Source: Chromera velia (Eukaryota > Sar > Chromeraceae). From it: a stretch of DNA of 56,475 nucleotides. The stretch lies in the NCBI GenBank assembly GCA_018398765.1, contig JAHBMJ010000111.1, positions 1-56,475 of the forward strand. Direction: 5' to 3'. The notes beneath the pieces were generated by a model, which saw only the letters and a program-made list of their open reading frames with translations, was not told where the DNA came from and ran no database searches. Shown piece after piece: positions 24,701-39,000 of the stretch. A program made the translations under genes and the position numbers. Within the stretch, counting starts at the first letter, position 1; the number at the start of each line of letters is the position of its first letter.

Positions 24701-27700
24701 TCCACTTTGCTCCATGTCTCCTTCTATTTGTATGCATGTCTTTCTCTGTGTTTGATGCACAGACCTCTTTCGGCTTTGTTTTATTCCTGAGAGTAGTCTC
24801 ATGTTTCTTTTCAATTCGAATCCATGATCGCAGGACTGGAGGAGCTGGACGCCCACGTCCCCTGTGCCTGGGTGGACTACAAACTCCGTCTCCGCAACCC
24901 CCTCCTGCCTGCTGAGGTAGCAAGGATCCGAAAACTGGGAGCAGGGGGGAATGGGGGGCCGCTCTCATTGGGATCCCAACCGGGAGGGGCAAATGCAAAG
25001 CCCCTGGAAGATAGAGTTTTGTCGGGTGTTGTGCCTTCAGAAATTGAGGTGGACCCAGTGCTGCTGGACCGACCTTGCGTGCTTGTCGTCTGCGTTGCCT
25101 CCTGTCTTGACTTGCCCGTTAAGTTCATTGGACAGCGCTCAGATGCCCTGCGACCCTATGTGTCCTATGAAATTCCCGGAAGCTCTCTGGGACGTCACTT
25201 CACATTAACCCGGGCAGGCACGTGTCCGACTTTGGACGACCGTCAGAATGTCCGAGTGGACGTGGAGGATCCCGACTTCCAGAGGTGGGCCTGTGCGGAG
25301 GGACTGCAACTTGTGGTGTTCGATGACTCGAATCAGGTCCCTGAGGAGACGGGAGACGTCAAGAAGGACGGGCAGTGGCGGCTCAGCGAGAAGGATAGAG
25401 CGGTGCGTCGGGTTAGACAAGACCCTTTTTTTTCTCGATCTTATCTGTCGCTTTGTGATTTTTCGACTTTCTGCTGACTGTATGTGAGGGGGTTGATTGA
25501 CCGCTCTTGTTGCTTGTAGGGCAGTGTGAATTCCCTTGACGCCCTCAGGCTGGCTTCAATGTTTTGTGATTTGTGTGTGTGAGGGTGGGGAAGCACTTGC
25601 AGATGATGTATGCCTTCATTCATATCGGAATCGAGTGCAATTGAGTGGTTCTCGGACCTGGATTGTTTGCTCGCATAGACAATTCACATCAGATCGAACG
25701 TGCTGTTCTCTCTATTCCTTCCTTCCTTCCTTCCTTCCTTCCTTTCTTCCTTTTCGTTCAGGTGATTGAGATCGGATTGCTGGGAGAAACCCGGGTTTTC
25801 CTCCACCCCCTCCTTTTGAACCACAGAGCCGTGATCGATGACTTCTTTCCCCTTAGAGATCCGCAGACGGGAAAGGCAAACGGAGGATCTGTGCACGTCC
25901 AGGTAGGTGCATGGGGGGGGATGAGGGGAGATTATAGTGTAAAATGATGTTTTTTTTGTGAGAATGGAGAAGACTAGGGGGCAGTAGGGGGGCGAAACAA
26001 ACGCGACGATCATCTGGGAAACAATCAAAAAATCAAAAGACCTTAGATGGGAACCCTTTGTTTGTTTTTTATTGCCGAAGGTGTGTTTCTTTCTATGCCG
26101 ATTGCACGGCCGTCATTTATCGGTCTATGTTTCGATTCACATCACATTTCTTGACTTCGTTCTGTTTGCCCTCCCTCTGTGTGTGTGTGTGTGTGTGTGT
26201 GTGTTCAGATTCGGTGGCGCGAGGCATCTCTGGCCGAGGCTGTGCCTGCCCACGCAAGCGGGGAGAAGGACGCTGGGGAGGAAGCAAGGAAGGCACTCAG
26301 AGAGATTGACAGGAAGGAGAGGGAGAAGGAAGCCAAGAGCTTCGGGCAGGACGCTGCTGACGTCCTCATGGGACGGTTGGAGTTCCGTTTGAGGGATTCA
26401 GACTTCGATTTTGAGTTGGCACTTCAGAGTGCGGACACAAATAGGTAAGCCGGATGGAACGGGATAGAGAAAGAGGGGGAAAAGATCTTTGCGAGGGTTT
26501 CACGAGAATAAATGGTCGCGAGCAACAGTTTTCACGGGCGTTTGGCCTCTATGCGTACGCATTTGCTCGTTTGTATGAACCTTTTCTATCCGTGGCCCTT
26601 GTAGGTCCTCGCGTATTTGGCCCCTTCTCTTCTCGACAGACATCGTGCGCGTGTCTCCGTCTGCACGCACGTGGTTGTCTTTTTTTTATTTCTCTTTTTT
26701 TCTTTTATGCCATGCCTGGCATGGTGCAGAAATGGAACTTTGGAGCTCGACGACTGGCTGGTCCTCTGTGAGTCTCTCCCGATGGTCATCACTCCCAGGG
26801 AGGCCAGGCAGGTGTTCACTCTGATAGACAAGAACAGAAGCGGGAGCATCTCCGCAAGGGAGATGAAGGAGGCGTTGGAGAGGGGAACTGCACAACTGCC
26901 TGTCAGGAGACAGTGGGCATTGGCAGTCGGGGACCGTCTGGCACAGTCGATCTATAGGGCTGGGTCGAAGCCGAAGGATGTTTTCAAGTCAGCAGCGAGC
27001 TGTCCAGTGCTCCTTCGTTTTTTTTTTGGTATGCAAGAAGGACGTTTCCAAGTCAGCAGCGAGCTGTCCAGTGTACCTTCGTTTTACACTGCTGTATGAA
27101 TGTCGTTTTATGAAATTCATCCACTAACCTAAAGTCGAGCAAAGCACGCAGATCTGTCGACTCAAAGTGCAAAAAGAAGGCCAAAACACTTTCTCGATTT
27201 AGTATTCATTCTTCCCTTCTTCCTTTTCTTTATGGGAGTGCAGGTCCTTTGCGAAGTCCTGTTCTGGAGATGAGAGCCTCGATGTGGGGAGGCACATGAC
27301 CTTCGAGGAATTCAAAAAATTGTGTGCCAAATTCGACGAGCTCCTCTCACCTGAAGACGCTACCACGCTCTGGTGTTGTTTCGACAAGAGCACTGCGATC
27401 TCTCCAGTAGGCACGATCTCGGCCTCCCAGTTCCTCTCGTGTGTGAGATCTGCAGCAGTCTCTGCAGCTCGATATCGAGGCAAGGGGGCTCTTGCAGACG
27501 ATGGAGCCGAGAAGATTGCAGGTGAATACAGAATGCTGGAGTCTTCAGATGGCGCCTATTTCGATTGTCTGCTTGGGCGTCTGGCGGACAAATTGATGAG
27601 CAGATTCTCTGACCTCGACGCAGCCTTCAAGGCCTTCGATGTCTCCAAGGACGGATCCCTGGCTCTGGATGAATTCACAACAGCAGCCAAGAGATTTGAT

Positions 27701-30700
27701 ATCAAAATGTCCAAGCGAGAAGTCAAAATGGTCAGTCGAAATTATCTCAAACTCATCAATCAATCTACCAATCCAATCATTCATCTGCATGGAGAGAAGG
27801 AATGGTAATTCACTTGGCCGTTCTCTGCTTGGGCTGCTGATACGGGCATGCAGTCTTTTGACTCCTTCCGTTCTCTCTGTTCCTTCTTGTCTGTTTCCCT
27901 CCTTCCCACGTGCTCGAAATAGAAATTGGTTTGTGCAGCAGTGCATCAATGAAATCTCTGCCTCGATGGACAAGTCCCCAGTTGTCTCTACTGTACCAAA
28001 ACTCTTTCTAGCTTTCTTCCTTCCTTCCTCTTTCTGCTGCAGCTGTTCACGACAATCGACGACGATGCCTCCGGTTTGATTTCCATCACGGAGCTTCGAG
28101 GAGCGATCAAGAGAGTCTTCAAGAGCCGTGGGTTGCGCAGAGAGGCGAGGAGACGGGAAGTCTGGGTGATGGATCTCTTCGGGAGGTTGAAGAGGAGAAT
28201 GGACAGAGTTGGCACCTCAATGCGGGAAGTCATGACACGCAACGACCCTCTGATGTCTGGGTACATCCCTGCAGCCGATTTCAAAAAGACACTCAGAAGG
28301 TGCGTCAGTTAATTCCCACCTCCTTTTTTTGCTCGTTTTTTTACTGTCAAATATTCATGTATGCATGTCTCATGCGGGTAGTACCAGCATCCAAAATTGG
28401 TCTGGTCTCGGATATTTGGTCAGAGGGTGCATCGGGTGGCTTAGCGTCTGCCTGAAGTTTGTTCAAAATCTCGTGGTAGCAGAATGCATATATTAATTGA
28501 CAGGCATACAGTAAGGCAGGCTCTGTATTTTCCTCCCTGGCTTTCTTTGTGGCTCCCTGTCTGTGGATATGCATGCAGATTTGAGGACGAGCTGACAGCC
28601 GCAGAGCTGGAGCTTTTGCTTTGGACTTTGGACAAGGGAATGGATGGTCGAGTGGACGTTCAGGAAGTGATCGATAAATTCGAACACGCGACTGTGCACA
28701 TCCCAGTGGGAGGTTCAGGAAACCCCCAGGACGCGTATGATCTCCATAGGGCAGCGCTGCCTCATCCGAACAGTGTCTCTCTACCGACTAAACTTCACAT
28801 GCACGCAATCATTGAGAGGTTGAAGAGATACAGGATGAAGCACCCGTGTGAGCTCCTCGGGGCTTTGATGGTGTTTGACGTCGAGAGAGATGCGTCCTTG
28901 TCTAGAGATGAATTCCATCGAGCGCTGAGAACTCTTCCAACGGGGTTGTCGCGAGCGGAGGTCTGTCTGTTCTTCTGTTTTCACCTTACTTGTTTGGCCT
29001 TTTTTGTTTCGGTTTGCGTGTCAACATTTGTTCGTTTTTTCCTAGTCCGTTTTGGTCTGTTTGAGCTTTTTCTCAAGCCGCGCTTTTTTGATCTTTTCGG
29101 TTGGAATCCGCCTCCACGAGCCTGCGCGTTGTGGTCGCCTTCCTGCTTTCTTTCTCCTTTCCTGCTTTCCCTACGACGCTCCCTCCTTTCAGATCCATGA
29201 ACGCACCTTTCACCCCGTGCCACAACGCATGGATGCAGGTCGACTTCCTGTTCCTCGACCTGGCGGGGGACAGAGCGACGGTGACGTACAGAGACCTGCG
29301 GAGCTGTCAGGACCATGACGAAAGAATGAGTCACGGGGGGACGCCTGCGCAGGTGGCCAGAGAGCTGTTCCGTCGAGTGAATGCCCGAATGAACGCGAGA
29401 GACGAAAACCCATTCGAGCTATTCGGTTAGTCGGTCGGACGGTCAAAAGGGAAAAGGAGGGGAGGGGCATTGTTTCTCTTTCCTTTCTATCTAATCTGAC
29501 CACAGAACGCATTGCGTATCGTCTCATTCCGCTTTTCTTCATGTTTGCATGTGCTCGCACGACTAGGCAGAGACATGTTAGGTATTTGGGAATGTTCCTT
29601 GCTCCAATGATCCAAAACTACACACACATACAGACTTCCTCACATTTACCCACGTATGTGTTGAATGCAAACAAACAAACAAACTTTCAGGGAAATTCGA
29701 CCAGAGACGTCGCGGTCTGATCTCGGAAAGGGACTTCAAGGACATCTGTCTGAAGGCAGAGCCTGCACTCTCGAAGACTGAGATCGACACCCTGGTGTTT
29801 GCTGCGGACAAGGACCAGTCAGGCAGCGTGGACTGGCAGGAATTCCTCGAGGGCATAGTCGGTCTGACTCCCTCCGGCGATCTGGAGTCTGATGAAGCGG
29901 GAGGGCCCACGAGGGTCAGTCAGTGAGTCTGCATGTCGTATGTGTTCTCTTTCTTTCTTTCTTTCTTTCTTTCTTTGTTTGTTTGTTTGTTTGTTTGGCA
30001 GAGCTGGGGGGGCAAAAGGAAGGGAAAAACAAAAAGGGGAGTGTGCGAGTCTGTCTCTATCTCTTCTTTTAAGTCTCTCTCTTTTTTCTGGATCGTTTCT
30101 TTTCGTCAAGCACTTTGTATGCTCCCCTTCTTCATTTTCTTTTTTTTTTTCTCTGCAGGTCCGGAAAGAGGCCGTGATGCTGACAGACGACCAGATGAAT
30201 GGAATTCTTTTCCGTCTCGCCAAGGGCCTAGAGAAAAAGGGAAGTCTGAGAGGGGCGTTTGATGAATTTGACACAGACGGAAGTGGGTGGTTGAACAGAG
30301 ATGAGGTCTGTCGGATGTTGGGACGGGAGAATTTGGGCCTACACAGGACGGAGATTGAGCAGATCGTTGCGTACATGGACGAGGACGGCGACAGAGAGCT
30401 GAGCAAGATGGAGTTCGTGAAGTCTCTCGAGAAGGCTCTCCAAGCAGGGGAGGCTCTGATGCAGTGGGCCAAGGGGACCTTGATGAGATTGGCAGAAAGG
30501 GCCCGCAGATTTGTAGACAGGGACAGATTGCAGGTCGGTCGGTCTCTCGCTCAGTCAGGCCGGGGGGAGGAAAATCAGAAGACAATGTGAAAAGAAGCAA
30601 GAACTTCTTCAAGGAAACGAGCATACATACGTACATGCATACATACATATATACATACGTACATACAGAGACCGAGATAGAGATAGAGAGAGAAAGAGAG

Positions 30701-32829
30701 AGAGAGAGAGAGGAGGAGAGATGCTGAAAAAGAAAGACAGGGAACGACTTCTGCTTGAAGATTTACGGCCGTTACTGTGTGCGCTTTCATTTCGTCAGAG
30801 AGGATTGAGCAGCTTTCCACATCTCTGTGTTTGCAATTCTTGAGCACACGGAGGTAGTGCGTATTTACTCGCTCGCTCCTTCAAATTCCAAAATGTGTGT
30901 GTAACTGTGCAGGAGGGTCTCTCTTACGAGCAGTCTCTCGTGTCTCTGTTTGTGTCTCGAGATCCTTCTTTGACGGGCTCGATGGGCTTTGAGAGGTTCC
31001 GGGACGTCGTCAAGGAGATCGACGAGAGCGCTACAGAGTGGATGTGCCTCAGGCTCTTTGCACTCGCAGATAAAAACGTCTCCAAGTGCGTCGCTCTGCC
31101 TCCCTTATTTGTTTCCTCTCAAGCGCCAGCACGTTCAGATACACTCTCGTATAAAGGCGAGAGAGGAACGAGTCACGTTCATGAAACAAATGCGCCTTTT
31201 TCTTTTGTGTCTTCTGTCAGTCAAGCTTGCTCAATCTCAAAGGAGCTGCCTGCACCCCTTCCTGCCGTCTGTCTACTTTGTCTTTGTCTGTCCACCACAA
31301 TGAAGAAATCACGAAAGAAACATCTCGATGCTTTGCTTTCAAATTTGCTGAATGCATTGCAGTTCGATCGACTACCGAGACTATTTCACGAATCTGATTG
31401 GAGAGGAAGCCACCAGAGTAGAGACTGTCCAACCATCCAGGGCTGCAGCCGCAAGGGGGGCGAGGGGAGCACAGAGGAAAGGGGACGAGAGGGGGCAACT
31501 GGAAGATGAGGAGGCGTTGGAGGCGGGGGCGCCTGAGAGGACTCCCATCAAGTCTGTCTGGAGTAGATAGAGGCTTTTTGGGTGTGGTTCGCTTTCTTTC
31601 GTGTCTTGTTGGAAGGACAAAAGTCCGTCCTTTCTCTCGGTAATCCCCCCCTCTGTCTTTTTCACTGTGTGTCTGTGTATGTGTGTTTGCACCTGTGTCC
31701 TTCTCTGTGCTTGTATGAGTGAGCAGGTGGCCTCCTCCCGACAAGCTCCTGACTGTGATCACTGCTGTAATCTCAAAGATGAACAACAAACTGTCAGAGA
31801 GGGACATCCCTGAGGAGAGGGCATTGAAAACATTCGATCAATTCGCAGAGGCAGACGAGGGCTCGGGTCAAATGGGAAAGACCTCCATGTCAAGGTGGGC
31901 CCTTCCTTCCTTGTCTGTCTAGATGTCTATCTGTCTGTCTATCTCTCTGTCTGTCCATCTGTCTGTCGATTCTTCTCGAACTAATGAAGAGGAAGGAAAG
32001 AGACACCGTCCCCTTTGAAGTAACACGGCAGCGAAGATGTTCTTTTTGTGTTCTGTCTTCCCCCATACAGTGTTGGCTTGCTCTTCAGTAATATCTGCCT
32101 TTCTGACATCATCCTTTTCTCTCTCTCTGGTCCGTGCCTGCAGAGCGCTGCGTTCGTTGAACTTGGGTCTCTCTGACACGGACATTTCCCTTTTCTTCAA
32201 ATATCTGGACAAGGATGGATCCGGGATGGTCAGCAACGAGGAGTTTACTCGGGCTGGCAAGAAGGCAGGGGGACAGGCACAAAAGCTCTTCGAGGAATGG
32301 CATGCGATCGTGTGTGACCGTCTGACGATTGCACTGCAACGCTTGCGGCAGAATCGCCCGCTGGAGGCCCTCTTCATTTCCCTCACAGACCATGAGGAGG
32401 GTGTGTTTGAGTTTGAACACTTCAAATCAATGCTCGACCTCACACACCTGTCTCCGTCTGTCGACAAAGATTCCGCACTGCTCCTCTGGATTGCACACGA
32501 CAAAGACTTTGCCGGTAGAATGGACTTTTTCGAGTTTGCATCCAAGTACGGATCGGCAGAACAGAAAGCTCTTGCCATCCAGGCACGCAAGATGCACAGG
32601 GGGGGGAAGGGAAAGCACGGAGGTCCGAGTAGAGAGAGCCTGAACTTTGGGGCAGAAGGAACAGCAGAGATCTGTCGTCGAATTCTGAACGCGATGCAAC
32701 TGAGGGGAATCGGGTGCGGAAATTTTGATGACGTTAGCGCGGCGTTCTCGCTCTATGTCTCTGAAGAGGGAGAAAAGGCGTCAGTCAGTCAGTCACTGAG
32801 TCAGTCAGCCAGTCCCCTATTTGAAGTTT

Positions 32830-32863
<34 letters not shown>

Positions 32864-32870
32864 CTCTCTA

Positions 32871-32901
<31 letters not shown>

Positions 32902-32968
32902 CTTTGCTGTGTTCTCCCTGTCCTTTTCTTTCGTCCTCTCAATTTCCTTGTCAGACACTTCTCTTCAG

Positions 32969-33027
<59 letters not shown>

Positions 33028-36000
33028 CGTGAATGTGTGTGTGAGTGCGTAAATGTCTATGGTAATGCTTACGTGAATGCAGTGTGCTTGACTACCGCGC
33101 CTTCTGCAATGCCCTGTTTGACTTTGGGGCTCTTCTTCCTGATGAGGAGACGGCGCACCTCTTCAGAAGCCTCGACAGGGACGGGAGGCTGACGGTGAGA
33201 TGCAATGACATCGCGTACCTCCTCAGGTCCCACAACGGCGGCGGTGTGGGGCTCCAGCAGGGCCACAACACAGAGTCTGCAATGGCAAGTGCGATGGCCC
33301 TCCAGATTGGTTCCTCTCCTGAAATTAGGTGGGCAAAAAGGTGGGTGGCCCGGCTGATGGTTGCCTGCAAGAGGAAGGGCAGGGCGGCGCTTCTGGAGGC
33401 TTGTCAGTTGTACTCGACCCAGAAGGATGGGACGCTGACGGCCTCAGACCTCCAACTCTTCTTTGACGCCTACCTAGACCCCAAACCCGAAACGCTGGAG
33501 GTTCAGAGACTCCTCTCTGTACTGGCAAATGACAGGTGAGTGAGTGATATATCGTGTCTGTGCAAAAATGTGAGCACATTTCACTGATACGCAGGGTGCT
33601 ATTTGTGACAGCATTCTTTTCTGTATCAAGAGATCAGCACTGGCTGCGTCTATGTCATAAAGCAGACAGGAACGAAGAGCGGTCGGCCTCATCCTCGTTT
33701 ACTTCGTCACAATCCATGGAATTACCTTTTGAGCTTCCAGCTTGATCTGTCCCTGTCTATCATACCGATGAGGCCTTCTTTTAAAGCCACTGATGAATCC
33801 CTCTCTCTTCCGACGCACGAGACTCTTCGTTTCCCTTTGTCTGTGTGTTTCGCTTGACGGACAGATACGAGAATGGTGCGATTGAGGCGCTGCGTTTCCT
33901 GTCTCGGACTTTGCCTTCTCGTTCGGCCCTCGGAGAGGCAGAGAGAGGGGACACCAGCGGAGAAGATCTGCGCGCTCAGATGGGGGCCATGGGGGGACCT
34001 TCTGCAGCTGTAGAGTGTGAGGGCGAGTGCGAGGCGGTGCTCGGAAAGATCAAGTACCGTCTGGAGGCACGGGGCGTGGCGTTGGACGACTTGACACGAG
34101 CGTTCGATACAGACGAGGACGGGAAGCTCAGCCAAAGGGAGGTCGAAAGGTCAGACAAAAAGATATGCATGGATTCTATCTTGTTTTTTTTTCTTTGTTT
34201 CGGATTTGTTGTATTTTTGGGCATTGAGAGACATCACATTTTTTCGATGGTTCTGGTCTGTCCTTTTTTGCTCTTTAAGACAATGAATGACGTTTCTGTC
34301 AATGAATGACAGGAAGCTGAAAAGTCGAAAGAGAAAGTCTTTGAGAAAAATACGAGGACCGCAAGACCATGTGGATCGCAAAACTTTTTGTTGGTAAAAT
34401 GATATCAGATCGCTTTGTTCTGTTTGAAAAACAGAGATCTTCTGAGGTCGGCTCCTAACATGCTGACAGCCGGTGCCCTTTCCCCATTTTTTCATTCCTT
34501 CTCTTTTGTTATCTCCTTGTCTCCTGTTTGCAGAGGCCTGTTGGTGGCCGCATTGGGCGTATCCGCAGTGGAGGCCGGAAAGCTTTACGTCTTCTGCCGT
34601 CAGATGCAGGCGGAGACTGAGCAGAGGAACGAGGGGGGTCGGGGTATCGGCAGTGCGGGTGTACAGCAGGGGGGGGAACAGGGCCTGATGCTCCGAACTC
34701 TTCGTGATGCCATTGCAAGAGAGGGAGGGAGTCGTGTGTCTGCGGACTGCAACGAGAAAGCCCTGAGGTTCCTCCAGAGAGTGGCACAGAGGTTTGAGTC
34801 CTCCGGAGTTCAGCTGGATGCCCTCTTCTTCAAATTAGCAGCAAGGGAGGGCATGAACTTCGAGCAGTTCTCCAATGTCAGTAGGCAGGCAGTGGTCTCA
34901 CGCATTTTTTTTTTCACTTCAATGGATAGATGAAGGAAAGGATACATTCTTGGATTGAAAGATTAGGGGCGAGAAAGAGGGAGCATGAGACAAATGCATC
35001 AGTCGGCCAAGCAGATGAGGTACAAAAGCGGGCTCACATACAAAGAGAATAACAAACAGAATTGTGTCCTTCCAGTCGTAAAGTCTTTTGCCTTTTCTTG
35101 TGATCTCCATCTTCGTTCATATCTGCAATGCTTCCTTTTTCTTCGTCTGGGTCGTTGCATTGGACCCTTTCTTTCCCTTGCCTTTTTTCCCCCGTTTCTC
35201 CGTGCAGCTGATACGGACAGTGGAGCCCGACGTTGCACGTCCAGTACTGGCTCTCTGCTGGCGCTTCGTCGACAAGACCCCGGACGACCGTATGGGGTTC
35301 GCGGAGTGCATCAACAAACTGTCACCTTTGGTCCTGAAGGCACAGAACGCAGCGGAGACGGCACCGCCGCCCGGGAGCAAACCTGCTGCGGGCGATCGCC
35401 GCATGTCTGTGGCATCCGTGAGTGAAGCAGACAGACCCGGCGGGGGGGCGCCCTACGTCGCTCTGACTGAGGAGGAGTTGGCAGCCAAAGCCATCAGCCT
35501 GAGGGCTGCTCTGCTCTTGCACGGCCTCGACGGAGAATCATCCTGTCGGAAGGCGATGTCCCTATACGACAACGATAGAAATGGGTCAGTAGGTGGGTGT
35601 GGGGGGGATGGATCGGTGATTTTTCTTCAGTAGCAGCGAAAGATTCATAATGGACTGGGTGTGGTCGTGCTCTCCGGATTTCTTTTGGTTCTGCTTTTCA
35701 GTACGTGCAGGTGTAGGCCTTTGGTTTTGTCTTTGTTGGAGTATTTTTGAGATTGCTAGTTCATTTGGAGGGCTCCAAAAGCGTTTGTATTTGTGCGTGC
35801 AGGCACTTGAACTTGGAGGAATTCGAAACCTTCCTTTGGCACCTAGGTCTGCGTCTGTCTAAGGAGGAGAGCAAACAGCTGATGTCCCAAGTAGACCCTT
35901 CGGGCACTCTGGAGATCTCTGCAGGGGAAGTACAGAGACTGTTGCAGAGACTGCCACTCCAACAGGCAGAGAGTCTAGATAAATGGGCGACAGAGATGGT

Positions 36001-39000
36001 GAAGAAACTGATGGACGCTTGTGGAAGAGATGGAAGTGGAAGCGGGAAGAGCTTCTGGGAACACTTGAAAATGTAAGTGAGTGGAGAAAGCGGCTTTTGT
36101 TTTTTTCGTTGCTTCTTTGCTTGCTTGCTTCTCCTCCTTCTTTTTTTCTTCCGCTTTTTCTTTGCCTGCCCGTGGCTTTGCTTTGCGTCTCTCTGAGTTG
36201 GGTTGCCCGCCATGGACGGTACCTCACTTGATTTTTCTTTCGGGTATTATAAGACTCTTCATTCTAGTAATGCAAACAAATGTGTGAATGCAGAAGAGAC
36301 CGAAAGGGACGCAACAAGCCGACGTACAGGGCGTTCTCGGAACTTCTCGAAAGTATGGGCATGGCTCGGGCCGATGTTCAGAAACTGTACAAACTTGCTG
36401 AGAAGACGAGTGACGGCCTGATTGACGCTGCCCACTTCTATCAGCGTCACGCCTCTAGAGTTCTCTGTGAGTCTTCAAAAGACCGAGAGAGAGGCTGGCC
36501 CGGTGCGGGATCTTATGGCCGAGTTGAGGGCTCAGGAGAGGACGCTCAAGGAATTCGGGTGGGGGCCTCCAGCTCGGATCTGGAAAAGATGACTCCCACT
36601 GCACTTGAGAAGTCCATCTTCGATTCATTGATGGTTCCAAAGAACTCACGGACAGACTTCTTTTCCGATGAGCTGCTAGATCTCATCGTTGGCCGAGTTG
36701 ATTCTGTGCTCAGAAGAGGGAACGGGGGGAGTGGGGGAGACGGAATGAGCTTGACAGAAGCCCTGGCACTGCAGAGCAGAGGAGACGGAGAGGTAGGCCA
36801 GTAGAATGACTTTCTTTCTTTCTTTCAGTTTTTTTTCTCTTTCACTGCCTCTCTTCCGCATGAGTCTGTTCTTCCCCTTTCTTTCTGTCCATTTTTTTTT
36901 CGGCGTTTGTCCAACTACCTGTCCATCTGACTGTCGACGTGTTCATTGTTTTGTTTTTTTTTTTCTTAAAAAAACGTTTAGCAAGCCAGTCCAAAATACG
37001 TCGCCGTGCCTTTCCGTCCTTCCAGTCTGTTGTGTTCATGAAGAGACGAAGCGAAAAGAAACAGACAGATAGTGTGCCAGAAGGAAAAGACCGAACGATA
37101 CATGTGGTATGTCTGTCTGTCTATCTCTCTGTCTGGATGTCTGGATGAATGGATTCCTGCCTGCCGCATGCAGGTGTTGACAACTGCCGAGTTTGTCCGA
37201 GGTCTGATGGGTCTGCCTGTGACGCGCCTGTCTCTCCTAGAGTCCCACTGGGTCGCCTCCAGACTCTCCAGACCGTCTCTTCATTTCGGTGCGGGGGGAC
37301 AAAGGGGAGGCGTCATCAGATTCGCACTCATTGAGGTGAGCTCATGAACAGAGAGGAAGAGAGGCAGATAGGCAGGCAATTTGAGAACTTTACCGAGACA
37401 AAAAAAGGGAAATGGTCAACTGTCTTGTCTCTTCAGACACATAGGCGTAATACGCTTTCCCCCCCCTGGCTATTGACGTCCATGATGAGTGGAAAGGACA
37501 TGAAAGGGCGGAAACGGGACACGAGGCAGATCAGATTACCTGGTTTTCAGTCTTGCTTCTTCTTTTGTGTCGATACGTCTTTCCATTGTGTCCCTTCCTG
37601 TCTTTGTCTGTCTGTCTCTTGCAGGCTGCTTCCAAGAGAGCGCGCAACACTTATGGCATGAGAGAGCCCCAGGCGGTCAACCTGATGGCCGAACTTGAGG
37701 GCCTCGTGCGTCGGGAGGGTATGGACCTGTTGTCTCTTTTTGAGAAGATGGACAGAGACAAGCAGGTGGCCATGAGAGACAGGGCCCCGGCAAGTGGGCC
37801 CGCTGGACAGTCGACCCTGACCCCGGCAGAGCTCGGTGAGATTGTGCGTGGGTTCAAACTCGAGAAGGATAGTGGAGACACGATTCGCCTTCTCGCGGTA
37901 TGCGACAAAACCCCGAGTGGGTGCATCGACTATCGTGCTTCCATTGGTAGGCTCTTGGGTGTTCGTGAGGGGGCATCAGGTAGAGAGGCCAACCCTTGGG
38001 GCGGCGGGGGGCTGGCGGGCAAAGCGGCTGGTCCGAGTGAGGTGGAGGCGCGTCGGTTGAGAGAGGAGCAGGACGAGTGGAAACGTCTCATTCTTCATCG
38101 CGTGCGTCAGAAATTGTTGAGGCAACATCCAGAGATGCAACACTCACCTGGGAGGCTTGCGGAGGTTTTCTTCCGAATGTTCGATAGAGACGGAAGTGGA
38201 GTTCTCTCCATGGCTGAGGTCGGTTTTGTGCTTTCTTCTCTTAATGCCTTTGTGTGTCTTCACTTGTCTTGAGAGTAGTCAGATGATCGATTTTGCTGCT
38301 GCCGAGATTTTGTCGTGCGTGCCTGTCCCCTTCTTGTCCTGATGAAGCCGTTTCCTGTCGTTTCGTGTCCTGCGTCTTTTCTCCTTTTTTTTTTGTCCAC
38401 AAACACTTGGCTTGTTCCTGAACAAAGGTGCGTGCATGCGGATTCTTCACGTGCAAAGCTTTCACACATGTTTGTTTGGCTTTTCGTCGGTTACTGACTT
38501 TTTGCATTTTTTTAAAAACACAGCATCAAGCATGACTTATAATAAGAATGAGAAGTTTATTCTATGCACCTTTCTAATGCTTCTGCAGGTGAAGCATGGG
38601 ATTAATCTGTTGAGCATTCCTGTCTCCGACGAGGAGGTCAAGGAAGTGTTTTGGGTCTCTGGGGACCGTCTGACTCTCGACGGGCTGCAGAGACTCCTGG
38701 AGCCAGCACAGACAGACGAGGAAGTTCTCAGACTCAACGCCATTGTCTTCGAGAAGGTGAGCTGTGCGTTGGGTGGGGAGTTAGTCTTGTGGAGAGAGTT
38801 TGGGGTGACGGATTGCGTGAGAAGAAAAAAAAGTCTTGAGAGTGAATGTAAGCTTGCTCGAGAAGACAGAAGGGCTTGTGCAGTGAGACTTTCTTGCACG
38901 ACGCCAATAAAACTCTGTCATTGTTCCCGTTCTGGATTCGCAGTAGTCAGATACAGTGCTAAGGAGTAGAGGCCTGTCAACGTTCTTCTCTCTTTGTGAC

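Noticed and set aside
26730-27096. Separate EF-hand gene starting near 26617
   Set aside because: The first EF loop is completed only by the preceding exon (DTNR joined to NGTLELDD), so the EF-hands belong to the upstream gene.
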